Source: Nocardia iowensis
Lineage (GTDB): Bacteria; Actinomycetota; Actinomycetes; Mycobacteriales; Mycobacteriaceae
NCBI RefSeq assembly: GCF_019222765.1
Contig: NZ_CP078145.1
Location: forward strand, 7,254,001-7,318,000
DNA length: 64,000 nt
Reading direction: 5' to 3'
The translations under genes and the position numbers were made by a program. The notes below the pieces were generated by a model. It searched no databases. It was not told where the DNA came from and was given only the letters and a program-made list of their open reading frames with translations. Numbering within the stretch: position 1 is the stretch's first letter; each line of letters starts with the position of its first letter. Below are positions 16,356 through 23,527 of the stretch, piece by piece.

Positions 16356-16396
16356 GGCCCGGTTCGAGACAGTCCTTACCTGCCTCGAACCGGGCC
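16356..16396 (+). promoter_or_regulatory. 13-bp hairpin between plus-strand genes
   Basis: Arms GGCCCGGTTCGAG (16356-16368) and its exact complement (16384-16396) with a 15-base loop. It begins 22 bases after the stop of the upstream gene and ends 34 bases before ATG 16431. No U-tract follows, so it could be a weak terminator, an RNA stability element or a leader hairpin. Confidence 0.6.
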
Positions 16397-16430
16397 TCAC
16401 TCATCCAATCAGCTCCGGGAGAGGAACACC

Positions 16431-17168
16431 ATGGAATCCGACCAGGATTCGACATCCACCGAGAAGGTCATGCGGCGGGTTCGAGGGCTTTTCGCCAAGG
16501 CGGACGGTACCGACAATCAGGCCGAGGCCGACACGTTCCGGGCGAAAGCCTATGAGCTGCTGGCCAAGCACAACCTCGACGAGATGCGGGTACGTGCCTC
16601 CGGCCAGCACAACGTGGCCTCAGCGCGTGACAATCAGATCATCGTCGTGCGTTTCGATATTCCGCTTCGGTACCGCAACGAGCGCATCATGCTGCTCGCG
16701 TCGGTAGCCGGTGCCCTGCGCAACCGCGGCGTCGACTGCGGTAATGGGGTTCAGCGGATCATCGGGGTGCGCCGCAACGTCGAACGGGCCAGGTTTCTGT
16801 ACAGCTTGCTGACGCCGCAGATGCTTTCTGCGACAAGCAAGTACGTGCCAGATGACCCGTTCGATCACGCCGCAGTCGTGCGTGAACGCCAGTCGTTCAT
16901 GAACGGTTTCGCGGACATGGTTTACCTGCGGCTCTCCGAAGCCGAATCCAACGCTGTCCACGAGGCGGGTGAGGCTGCGGCCGTGGCGATCCAAGAAGAC
17001 CTGGACCGCACCAACACCGCGTTCGTCAAGAAGTGGCCGAAGACGACCAAAACGTCTCTCGCGCACACTCATAGCGGCGCGGGTTTCAAGGCCGGAGTCC
17101 GCAGCGGCAATGCCGCCGATGTCGGGCACACCCGCGTCGGCGGAGGCCGCAAGGCCATCGGCTCATAA
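16431..17168 (+). CDS. DUF2786-domain phage protein
   Basis: A 245-residue protein whose N-terminus matches DUF2786: EKVMRRVRGLFAKAD, then NQAEADTFRAKAYELLAKHN at about residues 10-50. The remainder is a metalloprotease-like or unknown alpha/beta region (RYRNERIMLLASVAGALRNRG..., NVERARFLYSLLTPQM) ending in a Gly/basic tail. DUF2786 proteins are frequent in actinophages and conjugative elements; function not known. Start ATG 16431 has GGGAGAGG upstream, the same GGGAG type used by its neighbours. Confidence 0.75.
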   Translation: MESDQDSTSTEKVMRRVRGLFAKADGTDNQAEADTFRAKAYELLAKHNLDEMRVRASGQHNVASARDNQIIVVRFDIPLRYRNERIMLLASVAGALRNRGVDCGNGVQRIIGVRRNVERARFLYSLLTPQMLSATSKYVPDDPFDHAAVVRERQSFMNGFADMVYLRLSEAESNAVHEAGEAAAVAIQEDLDRTNTAFVKKWPKTTKTSLAHTHSGAGFKAGVRSGNAADVGHTRVGGGRKAIGS

Positions 17169-17175
17169 CCACCCC

Positions 17176-17211
17176 AGCTCCGGCGACCACCCCCGGGTGG
17201 TGGCCGGAGCT
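17176..17211 (+). promoter_or_regulatory. hairpin upstream of the 67-residue gene
   Basis: Arms AGCTCCGGC (17176-17184) and GCCGGAGCT (17203-17211) enclose an inner CCACCC/GGGTGG stem. It lies 29 bases before GTG 17240 and directly after the DUF2786 gene stop, so it may also end that transcript. Confidence 0.6.
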
Positions 17212-17239
17212 ATTCCCATCAAACAACAGGAGTGCGGTA

Positions 17240-17443
17240 GTGAACCCCGGCTTTGTCTTGGTTGGCCTGCGCGAACTGATCGCGCTGTGCAAAAGCGAAG
17301 ACGAACTGGACGAGATATACGTCGCGGACAAGTCCGCCGACATACGGTCCGAGTTCGTCGATGCCTTCACCGAATTGGACAAGTGGCTCGGCGCTGGCGG
17401 GCAGCCCCCGAGTGCGTGGCGAGCTACTGAGATGTCCGGATAA
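17240..17443 (+). CDS. small phage protein of unknown function
   Basis: A 67-residue acidic helical protein (MNPGFVLVGLRELIALCKSEDELDEIYVADKSADIR...). GTG start with AGGAG seven bases upstream, which supports expression. Preceded by its own hairpin like its neighbours. No family recognised. Low content of basic residues argues against DNA binding; such small acidic phage proteins are often protein-protein inhibitors, but that is only a guess. Confidence 0.6.
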   Translation: MNPGFVLVGLRELIALCKSEDELDEIYVADKSADIRSEFVDAFTELDKWLGAGGQPPSAWRATEMSG

Positions 17444-17459
17444 CAGTCGGACGGATCAG

Positions 17460-17480
17460 CCTGCGGCCCAACGCCGCAGG
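17460..17480 (+). promoter_or_regulatory. leader hairpin upstream of paralogue 2
   Basis: Arms CCTGCGGC (17460-17467) and GCCGCAGG (17473-17480), loop CCAAC, 40 bases before ATG 17521. Same stem core as the hairpins at 15446 and 18003. Confidence 0.65.
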
Positions 17481-17520
17481 CATCCCCGAAAGAATGGAAC
17501 ACGCAATGAGGGAGGAACCT

Positions 17521-17904
17521 ATGCCCGATTGTGACAGCGGACCCGCGAACTACTGCTCCGGATGGGTTATCCGAGAGCTGTACGTGGACAAGACGTTGCG
17601 ATACACCGAACTGGTGACCGTGATGTCGATCGCGGGGTGGGAGTTCACCGTCTGTCAACTCGTCGTGGACGGCAACCCGCGGGTCAATCTGCGTGGCGTC
17701 CCGGTGACCGAATACGGGCGGGCCCGCTTGGGTCAGCGGGAGATCAGCGCGGTGTGGGAATACCGCTCCGGCGCTTGGGCGGTCGGCGACTACGGGACCG
17801 GCTCCCAGGCGATCGGCGGCGGGCTGTTCTTACCCGCCACCACCGACGAGCTCGTCGACATGGTAGCCAACGCCCCGGCGAGCTGGGCGCACACAGACCA
17901 CTGA
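17521..17904 (+). CDS. phage protein of unknown function, paralogue 2
   Basis: A 127-residue protein of the same family as 15491 and 18053: LRYTELVTVMSIAGWEF, VVDGNPRVNLRGVPVTEYG, REISAVWEYRSGAWAVG and TTDELVDMVANAPASW line up with the other two cores. It has little beyond the core domain and only two Cys at the N-terminus (DCDSGPANYCSGW). ATG 17521 is preceded by GGGAGG; the in-frame ATG at 17494 lacks an RBS. A strong hairpin with the CTAGCAC loop follows 20 bases after the stop. Confidence 0.65.
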   Translation: MPDCDSGPANYCSGWVIRELYVDKTLRYTELVTVMSIAGWEFTVCQLVVDGNPRVNLRGVPVTEYGRARLGQREISAVWEYRSGAWAVGDYGTGSQAIGGGLFLPATTDELVDMVANAPASWAHTDH

Positions 17905-17924
17905 CCCTCTTCGACCGAACCGAT

Positions 17925-17963
17925 ACGGAGCGCCGACCTCGCTAGCACGGGTCGGCGCTCCGT
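17925..17963 (+). promoter_or_regulatory. 14-bp hairpin with CTAGCAC loop (copy 1)
   Basis: Arms ACGGAGCGCCGACC (17925-17938) and exact complement (17950-17963), loop TCGCTAGCACG. Near-identical to the hairpin at 18507-18545 apart from compensated base changes at the stem base. It may terminate the upstream gene and/or act as the leader element of the next. Confidence 0.75.
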
Positions 17964-18002
17964 TCTGTACGACACGGACGGTCATCCGCGTCACGCGAAA
18001 AT

Positions 18003-18025
18003 GCCTGCGGCAGTTCGCCGCAGGC
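18003..18025 (+). promoter_or_regulatory. leader hairpin upstream of paralogue 3
   Basis: Arms GCCTGCGGC (18003-18011) and GCCGCAGGC (18017-18025), loop AGTTC, 27 bases before ATG 18053. Same stem core as before the other two paralogues, with a different loop. Confidence 0.65.
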
Positions 18026-18052
18026 GCTTGTAGAGAAGAAATGGAGTATGAA

Positions 18053-18487
18053 ATGAGTGAACAACGCACCGGGTGCCGGGAAAGCATCGAGCTGAGCTGC
18101 GCCCGTTGTGGGCAGGTCGTGTCCTGCGATGGCCACGACCACACCTCGATCATCACCGAGTTGATCGCTAACAACACCTTCGGCTTCGGTGATCTGGTCT
18201 CGGCACTGATGCTGTCGAGCTGGGAGCTCAAGATCGAACCACGCGTCATCGACGGAAATCCCCATGTCTTCTTAACAGGCACTCCGATCGATCAACACGG
18301 GCACCGACGCTTCAACAAACACGAGGTGATCGGGATCTGGAGACGCCGACCCACGGGATGGACAAACCGCAAGAGCGCCACCGGCTACCGGCCGACCGGC
18401 AGCGGGCAGTTCGAAGCAGCTCCCACCAGCCAACTCGCCCAGTATGTGATCGACAACCCAGCGAGCTGGGTACGCGTAGCACGCTGA
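18053..18487 (+). CDS. phage protein of unknown function, paralogue 3 (Zn-ribbon)
   Basis: A 144-residue protein. An N-terminal CARC/C-x-H-x-H cluster (ELSCARCGQVVSCDGHDH, about residues 14-31) looks like a zinc ribbon. The core LVSALMLSSWELKIEPRVID, GNPHVFLTGTPIDQHGH, VIGIWRR and SQLAQYVIDNPASW aligns with 17521 and 15491. GGAG lies six bases before ATG 18053; ATG 18041 is a possible alternative start. It is flanked by nearly identical CTAGCAC-loop hairpins, suggesting that gene and hairpin were duplicated as one cassette. Confidence 0.65.
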   Translation: MSEQRTGCRESIELSCARCGQVVSCDGHDHTSIITELIANNTFGFGDLVSALMLSSWELKIEPRVIDGNPHVFLTGTPIDQHGHRRFNKHEVIGIWRRRPTGWTNRKSATGYRPTGSGQFEAAPTSQLAQYVIDNPASWVRVAR

Positions 18488-18506
18488 ACTGCGTGATCGT
18501 GTGACA

Positions 18507-18545
18507 CGAGAGCGCCGACCTCGCTAGCACGGGTCGGCGCTCTCG
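18507..18545 (+). promoter_or_regulatory. 14-bp hairpin with CTAGCAC loop (copy 2)
   Basis: Arms CGAGAGCGCCGACC (18507-18520) and exact complement (18532-18545), loop TCGCTAGCACG identical to copy 1. It lies between converging genes (stops at 18487 and 18552) and so could be a bidirectional terminator. Confidence 0.75.
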
Positions 18546-18551
18546 CTGTCT

Positions 18552-19310
18552 CTACATCTTGCTGGGAAATCCGCTCGCACCAATGAGCAGCGTGAATCCC
18601 CACGAGGTCAACCACTCAGTGCGCCCCGCTGGCACTGCGGCCGCTTCGGCCCGCAGCGCCGTGACCATGGTCTGCTCGAACCCCGATCGCGGATGTAACA
18701 ACAGCAGCTCACGTACCCAGGCGGGGTCGAATTCCGACAGCCGGATACCGAACGTATCCAGCAGTGTCCCAGCGGCGACGAATCCCGCGGGGTCTGACAA
18801 ATCGGCGCTCACTCCGAAGCTCAGGTGTCCAGCGATGCCCGCCGCGAGATCTTGCGTCCGCTCGACAGTCTCACCGGCCTCCAAGGCGATCTCAATAGCG
18901 CGTCGAGCGCTGGTGACAGCGAAACAGCATCCTGCACTGGGGTGTTCGAGCGTGATGCCGTGCAGCAGACATGACACGTAGGCCAATTCGTCGTCGTAGT
19001 CCGCGCCGTCCACCGACGCGAGTACGCGGGCAAACCAGTAGCTGCGATAGGCGTGTTCGAGCATCGGCGCTGAGAGCACCGCCCGTGCCTCGTGTTCGGC
19101 CCGTCGGGCGAGCGCGGTGTCAGGTAGTCGGGCGTCGGCGAGTTCGAGTTGGGCTGGCCCGTGGTGGCCAGTGCGTGCCCGGACCACGTCGATGACTAGA
19201 TCCGGCAGCTTGCCGAGCATCACCCACATCAGCCGAACGCGTTGCGCGGTAGTCAGTTTCCCGCAGGTGTTCTGCGCCCACGCCCAGTCGAGCCCCGCTG
19301 GAGCAGCCAT
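18552..19310 (-). CDS. HD-domain protein (cyanamide hydratase-like, degenerate)
   Basis: A 252-residue helical protein. The middle reads HAYRSYWFARVLASVDG, ELAYVSCLLHGITLEH and CFAVTSARRAIEIALEAGE, the layout of HD-domain proteins related to cyanamide hydratase, but the metal-binding HD is HG here, so catalysis is doubtful. It is the only minus-strand gene within the plus-strand block. ATG 19310 has AGGAGG five bases upstream; ATG 19370 is an alternative. Substrate unknown. Confidence 0.7.
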   Translation of the reverse strand: MAAPAGLDWAWAQNTCGKLTTAQRVRLMWVMLGKLPDLVIDVVRARTGHHGPAQLELADARLPDTALARRAEHEARAVLSAPMLEHAYRSYWFARVLASVDGADYDDELAYVSCLLHGITLEHPSAGCCFAVTSARRAIEIALEAGETVERTQDLAAGIAGHLSFGVSADLSDPAGFVAAGTLLDTFGIRLSEFDPAWVRELLLLHPRSGFEQTMVTALRAEAAAVPAGRTEWLTSWGFTLLIGASGFPSKM

Positions 19311-19427
19311 CCACGCCTCCTGAAGGTAGTGAGGGTTGCCCCCGCGCACGACGTCGGGCGACGGATTCATCGGAGTCTCGAGCTCCAGCCAGCCCGTGCC
19401 ATCCGTGTTCGGGTGGCGTTTTCGATT

Positions 19428-19502
19428 CCTGCTGCACCGCAGCAGGTTCCACACACCTACGGGTGTGTGGGCCGGGTCCCGGCCAGCTAGCACCTGGCCG
19501 GG
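19428..19502 (+). promoter_or_regulatory. three consecutive hairpins, last with CTAGCAC loop (copy 3)
   Basis: Three perfect stems in 75 bases: CCTGCTGC/GCAGCAGG (19428-19446), CCACACACC/GGTGTGTGG closed by a TACG (UNCG-type) tetraloop (19449-19470), and CCCGGCCAG/CTGGCCGGG (19478-19502) whose whole loop is CTAGCAC. They precede the plus-strand gene at 19545 and would form a structured leader RNA. Confidence 0.75.
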
Positions 19503-19525
19503 CCTCGGTTTCTGGTTCACCAACC

Positions 19526-19536
19526 ATCTACGGGAG
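19526..19536 (+). promoter_or_regulatory. ATCTACGGGAG start-associated motif
   Basis: ATCTACGGGAG eight bases before ATG 19545, directly after the CTAGCAC hairpin. The same 11-mer occurs on the minus strand at 38851-38861, 43820-43830 and 43877-43887. GGGAG would serve as the ribosome binding site; the conserved ATCTAC part is not explained by that. Confidence 0.7.
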
Positions 19537-19544
19537 ACACAACA

Positions 19545-19979
19545 ATGAGTGACCCCTGCATCGTGGGCAGGCTCGGCGGCGAGAAAGCCACCGGCGTCTA
19601 CATCCACATCGATGGCGCCCCGCAAGCGATGCTTCCCCGCCTCGGGCAACTGCTAGCCCGTGACGGAACCGAAAAGGTCCTGACCACGCTCGCGCGCCGA
19701 CACTACGGATGGGCCTACCTGTGGCCCGAGTTCGATGAAGGCGACGCCGAAACCAACCTCGATCTGCCGCTCTACAAGGGCAAGGTGATTCCCGGATACG
19801 GGTTCTGCTACACCATCGGGCCGCTTGTGCACGGGTTGACACTCAACAATGCCCGCGTCCATCCGCTGATCGGATGGGCGTATTTCATCGATGCTGCGGG
19901 CGGGGATATCCACTGGTGGGACACCCGGCCCGGAGCGCCCGCTACCGGACATGTCGCCACTGTGTGGGGGCGGGCATGA
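19545..19979 (+). CDS. phage protein of unknown function
   Basis: A 144-residue protein (MSDPCIVGRLGGEKATGVYIHIDGAP...). It has a hydrophobic/aromatic C-terminal half (GWAYLWPEFDEGD, GYGFCYTIGPLVHG, GWAYFIDAAGGDIHWWD). No family recognised; the number of Trp/Tyr/Gly residues suggests a small beta-rich domain. It has the most elaborate leader in the window (three hairpins plus ATCTACGGGAG) and overlaps the next gene by four bases (ATGA), so the two are coupled. Confidence 0.6.
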   Translation: MSDPCIVGRLGGEKATGVYIHIDGAPQAMLPRLGQLLARDGTEKVLTTLARRHYGWAYLWPEFDEGDAETNLDLPLYKGKVIPGYGFCYTIGPLVHGLTLNNARVHPLIGWAYFIDAAGGDIHWWDTRPGAPATGHVATVWGRA

Positions 19980-20656
19980 TCGGACAGCGGTTGCCGGGCG
20001 GGGTGTGGAGGCGCGATCGGATCACCGGCGGCTGGCGGTACTGGGTGACCGAATATCGCGGCTACAGCGAGCCAGGTGCGTTTCGCATCAACATCACCGC
20101 CGCGATCAGGTCTATGACCTGGTATCCGCCATCGGGGGTCGGGATGCCAATGTCACCGCGCCTCGGCCTGCAAGAGATCTGCCGTCAGCGCGAATTGAAG
20201 ATGGTCGCGGGCCTGGGAGTCAGTTCGACACCGCTGGAATACCCCGAGGACCCGCACATCCCCGCCTATCTCGATCAGAGTCACGACCCGATTTGGGCAA
20301 CCTACTCCCTGATAGCGATCAAGCAGTTGATCCACAGGGGCTGGCTGACCTCCTACTTCCTCGATAGAGGCGTCGAGATCGGTGGTGTCGCACTAGATTT
20401 CGTGCGGGAAGCCAGGCCCGAAAGGCTGAGCGTGATGTGTGCGCTCAACCGGCACGAGGAATGCACCGGCTTGGCCTGGACGCGGCGGTGGCTGCTGGTC
20501 CCCCAGCGGACACCATGCGTGTGCGTCTGCGGATGTCGATCACCACGGCGTGGCGGCGGAGAGCGACCCGGGGACGCGGCCGAGGAAGTCGAGGATCTGA
20601 AGCCAAATGACGAGGTGGGGGCCATAACTCATGAGGAACCTCCGAATGAGGAGTAG
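19976..20656 (+). CDS. phage protein of unknown function, Cys-rich C-terminus
   Basis: A 226-residue protein. The start is set by the ATGA overlap with the preceding gene. The N-terminal half is basic and aromatic (VWRRDRITGGWRYWVTEYRGY), the middle contains LDQSHDPIWATYSLIAIKQL, and near the C-terminus is a Cys/His cluster (MCALNRHEECTG, then TPCVCVCGC) that looks like a small metal-binding site, followed by an acidic tail. No family recognised. A strong terminator follows its stop, marking the end of the plus-strand block. Confidence 0.6.
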   Translation: MIGQRLPGGVWRRDRITGGWRYWVTEYRGYSEPGAFRINITAAIRSMTWYPPSGVGMPMSPRLGLQEICRQRELKMVAGLGVSSTPLEYPEDPHIPAYLDQSHDPIWATYSLIAIKQLIHRGWLTSYFLDRGVEIGGVALDFVREARPERLSVMCALNRHEECTGLAWTRRWLLVPQRTPCVCVCGCRSPRRGGGERPGDAAEEVEDLKPNDEVGAITHEEPPNEE

Positions 20657-20671
20657 CTGAATGTAGGAACG

Positions 20672-20723
20672 ACAGAACCCCCGAGATCTATCAGGGGGCG
20701 ATAGAGGTCCTCGGGGGTTCTGT
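20672..20723 (+). terminator. rho-independent terminator after the plus-strand block
   Basis: A 14-bp perfect stem with arms ACAGAACCCCCGAG (20672-20685) and its complement (20710-20723), an inner TCTATC/GATAGA pairing and 16 bases after the last stop codon. Followed by TGTGAAAA rather than a U-run. Confidence 0.75.
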
Positions 20724-21329
20724 TGTGAAAACGCCAGTGGTGGAAGGGGGTTGGCACACTACTGGCGCGAAATTGACGCTAGCTGTCCACAATCACTCTG
20801 CGCAATAGCCCCGAATCTGGTTGTCCACCAGATGGATTAGCTGCGGGCGTGTTGTGCCCGTACACCTACGATTCGTGCATTGAGCGGCTGGCTTGACGGT
20901 CACTGCCCGGGGCAGGGAGGACGGACTGGTGATTGTCGTGACGGACGCTTTGACTGGGCGGATCTGTCCGAGGGGCAGCGGCGACCTGCCGCGCGGCTGG
21001 CTAACACTTCCAGCCTTGGCCACTCCTGGCAGCCAGGATCCGCGCCGCGGTAGCCGCCTACGACAAGGCGTTGACCACACCCGAAGGACGGGACCGATCC
21101 GACTAACCGACTACCGGCCAGCACAGCCTCCAGTGTTGGCCGGTAGTCGACGCGGTGACTCTGTTCGTCCATCCTGACCGCAGTTGTTCAGTAATACGCA
21201 CAGCACTCGCGTTCCGCGGCGAGGCGATGCTCACGAATGATGACAGCGGAGCGTCGTGCCGTCCTCTGTTTGGCCAGCGTTGGGGCGGAGCGGAGAATCC
21301 TCCCCGCCACCAACGGTCCTGTTTAAACC
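20724..21329. other. non-coding stretch with a 17-bp hairpin at 21108-21149
   Basis: No gene I can support. It contains a long stem with arms CGACTACCGGCCA (21108-21120) and complement (21137-21149) that continues inward for four more pairs including one G-U. It may terminate leftward or rightward transcripts. A TTG-initiated frame at 20893 lacks an RBS. Confidence 0.5.
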
Positions 21330-21707
21330 TTAGGACGGGGTGCCACTCGGAGCCTTCTTGACCAGCTCCATGTAGATTCTGAAATCGGACTCCTGGAGCA
21401 CCTGACAAGCAGAAGAATCGATATCGCCGGATTTTATATCCTGCTCGCAAAGTGGCTTATACAATTCTGCTTGCTCCTTTTTGAATTTCTCTTCTTCTTC
21501 TGCAGCTTGCCGTTGTTTATCGGCAGATTCTTGTTGCTTCTTTTTTGCCTCACCCATGCAGGTTTTGAATTCGTCATAACTTTCCTTTTGGGAACATTCG
21601 ATGACGTCCCCGGTGGCGGCGCCGGCCGGGCCAGCGGTGATAAGGCCAGCCGAGACCGCTATCGCGAATGCCGCGAGTGCTCCGCGCGTGTAATTTCGGA
21701 CTTTCAT
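21330..21707 (-). CDS. small secreted coiled-coil protein
   Basis: A 125-residue protein with a clear signal peptide (MKVRNYTRGALAAFAIAVSA, cleavage likely after AGAA at about residue 31). The mature part is very rich in Lys, Glu and Gln (CMGEAKKKQQESADKQRQAA, EEEEKFKKEQAEL), predicted to be a coiled coil, with three Cys that could form disulfides outside the cell. AAGGAG lies four bases before ATG 21707. Composition is lower in GC than the phage genes. Function unknown; one of five predicted exported proteins in this region. Confidence 0.65.
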   Translation of the reverse strand: MKVRNYTRGALAAFAIAVSAGLITAGPAGAATGDVIECSQKESYDEFKTCMGEAKKKQQESADKQRQAAEEEEKFKKEQAELYKPLCEQDIKSGDIDSSACQVLQESDFRIYMELVKKAPSGTPS

Positions 21708-22535
21708 CCTGCTCCTTGCCGTCGAGGGATTCGGACACCGGCTGCACCGCAGCCTCGACAAGCATTCGTTCCAGCTGGCAGGAAGGATGGATACCGATCT
21801 TGCTACCCACTCGCCAGGCCAACGCGCTGCGGCGTCCCACCGTGATTCACTAACGACCGACGCCACAGTTCGCGGACAACGCCAACACGGTCAACACCAC
21901 GGCGCGATGGTCCGTCCTCGGTTGCGCACTCGAAGGCCGCGCGCTACTCCGCTTCGTCGGCGGGAACCAAGGGTGCGAAGTCAGTCCAGAACGGGTAGAT
22001 GCCAGGTCTCGGTTCGCCGACGGCCTCGACACGTGCATGGGGCCGGTCTGGGTCGGCATCGATTTCCAGCACAGTGGGGTCGCGTGGGCAGCCTGTTCGC
22101 GGAGTCGTTCGAGGCTCACTAGTTTGGCGGCGGGCCGCGTTCAGGTTGACTTGCAGGCCTTCGACCTCACCGGTCCAGCCATTGGCTTTAGCCTCGGCGA
22201 TGCGGTCGCGCAGATTCGCCACGATCTCGGCGAGGCGGTCGCGGCCCCACTGGCCCACGCGTCGTAGCAGGCGTCGGATGCGTTCTGCATCAGCGCCGCA
22301 ACCGGCCTACCGAGATATTCGACACCGCAGCCGCTACGGATGGGCCAGCACCACAGGCCCGCTCCGGGCCGTCTCCGACCGGTAAGGCCGCGCGCCTATT
22401 GCTCAGACTTCGCGTTCGGGTCACCTATCGGCTCCTCGAAGCCAGCATTTGGCCAGCGAGGCTCGTCGTCGCTAAAGACTCGGCGCACTCGGGAAGAGCT
22501 CGATGTATGGGGAAATGTCAGCGGTCCGAACGTGG
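21708..22535. other. gap with possible degraded recombinase fragment
   Basis: No intact gene. On the minus strand, frame 21944-22300 encodes RIRRLLRRVGQWGRDRLAEI, followed by LRDRIAEAKANGWTGEVEGL, which resembles the C-terminal helical end of actinobacterial tyrosine recombinase/transposase-like proteins, but no catalytic region accompanies it. Interpreted as a remnant of an older mobile element. Confidence 0.3.
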
Positions 22536-23201
22536 CTACACGGTGGGCTTGACGCCTTGGCGCTGTTGTTCTTTGCGCAGCAATTCTTGCATCCCGTCCA
22601 TTTTTTTCTTGTACAGCTCCTTGATCTTTTCCTCGCTGACCGTCCCCTCGTCGAGCATGTCTGGTTTGAACCCCGTCGCATACCACTCTTTAAGCTGCTT
22701 TATGCCAGTGTTCCATTCGCGTCGGAAGTCGGCGTTCTCACAGTAGTGATATCGGACCGTGCGCAACTTGTCGGCATATGTTTCGAGCGCGAGTGGTGCG
22801 AACCCTTTCGTTGGGTCGAAGATTACCTCCATCTCCGCCTTTCGTGGGTTTGTCGAAAAGTTGAGCGGAGAGAGGTCGAACCACTTGTCATACCACTCGA
22901 TGATTCCCTTGTCGCTGAACTGCTTCCGCGCGGCCTCTGTATCCCTCGGGTCAACGGGTGTGGATCCGTCGGTCTTGCAGAAAGTGTCGGCGATCTTCTT
23001 CCAGGTTTCGAAGTCTTCGTTGAACTGATCGTCTTCTGCTGCGGCGTCGGTCTGTGCTGCTGCTTTGTCCTGGTTCTCCGGTGGCCCCGGTGGCTCCGCG
23101 TGCGCGATGCCGGCCAGTAGCGTCAGCGCGGCACCGATATTCACCACGACAACCGCTACTTTGTACCTTTTCCCAATGCGCGGAATGGTTCTCTCCTTCA
23201 A
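22536..23201 (-). CDS. secreted protein of unknown function
   Basis: About 221 residues. A hydrophobic N-terminal segment (KVAVVVVNIGAALTLLAGIAHA, shown here in part) ends in AHA, a likely signal peptidase site. The mature protein is highly charged with aromatic patches (GIIEWYDKWFDLSPLNF, YADKLRTVRYHYCENADFRR) and a helical C-terminus. The start is unclear: I used TTG 23201, but AAGGAG would place the start at a non-standard ATT seven codons later. It is transcribed divergently from the sigma factor gene at 23528, so it is a candidate member of that regulon. Confidence 0.55.
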   Translation of the reverse strand: MKERTIPRIGKRYKVAVVVVNIGAALTLLAGIAHAEPPGPPENQDKAAAQTDAAAEDDQFNEDFETWKKIADTFCKTDGSTPVDPRDTEAARKQFSDKGIIEWYDKWFDLSPLNFSTNPRKAEMEVIFDPTKGFAPLALETYADKLRTVRYHYCENADFRREWNTGIKQLKEWYATGFKPDMLDEGTVSEEKIKELYKKKMDGMQELLRKEQQRQGVKPTV

Positions 23202-23527
23202 CGTGAGTCGATATGCGGGTCGGACCGAGCGTGTGAGGTTGCTCTGCAACGCCGCGCGGCAGCTCTGGCGGTTGCCGCAACGTCGAACCTGATTCGTTGC
23301 TGCCACGGCGTTGGATGGGTACCGGCCGATCCGCAATGGAGTCTCAACGAGGATTTGTCTGCATCCGCTGGATAGGGTGCCGCGTCTTGGACGCCGGTCG
23401 CTGCCAGGCGCAGTATCCGATAGGGAGTCGATGGGCCGGGTGTCGTCGGGGGTGAGCAGCCGCTTCCTTGCATGCGGTCGTAGCGGGCCGCTACTGTCGG
23501 CGGCCACATGACTGAGGACATCGGGCG

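Noticed and set aside
19428..19502. A short CRISPR-like repeat array
   Set aside because: The three elements are different hairpins without a common repeat or regular spac­ing, and no cas gene is in the window.
20893..21177. A 94-codon plus frame in the gap after the plus-strand block
   Set aside because: TTG start, no ribosome binding site, and it runs through a strong hairpin.
21944..22300. An intact recombinase gene
   Set aside because: Only a C-terminal-like helical piece is visible; no catalytic Arg/His/Tyr motifs, so listed at most as a remnant.
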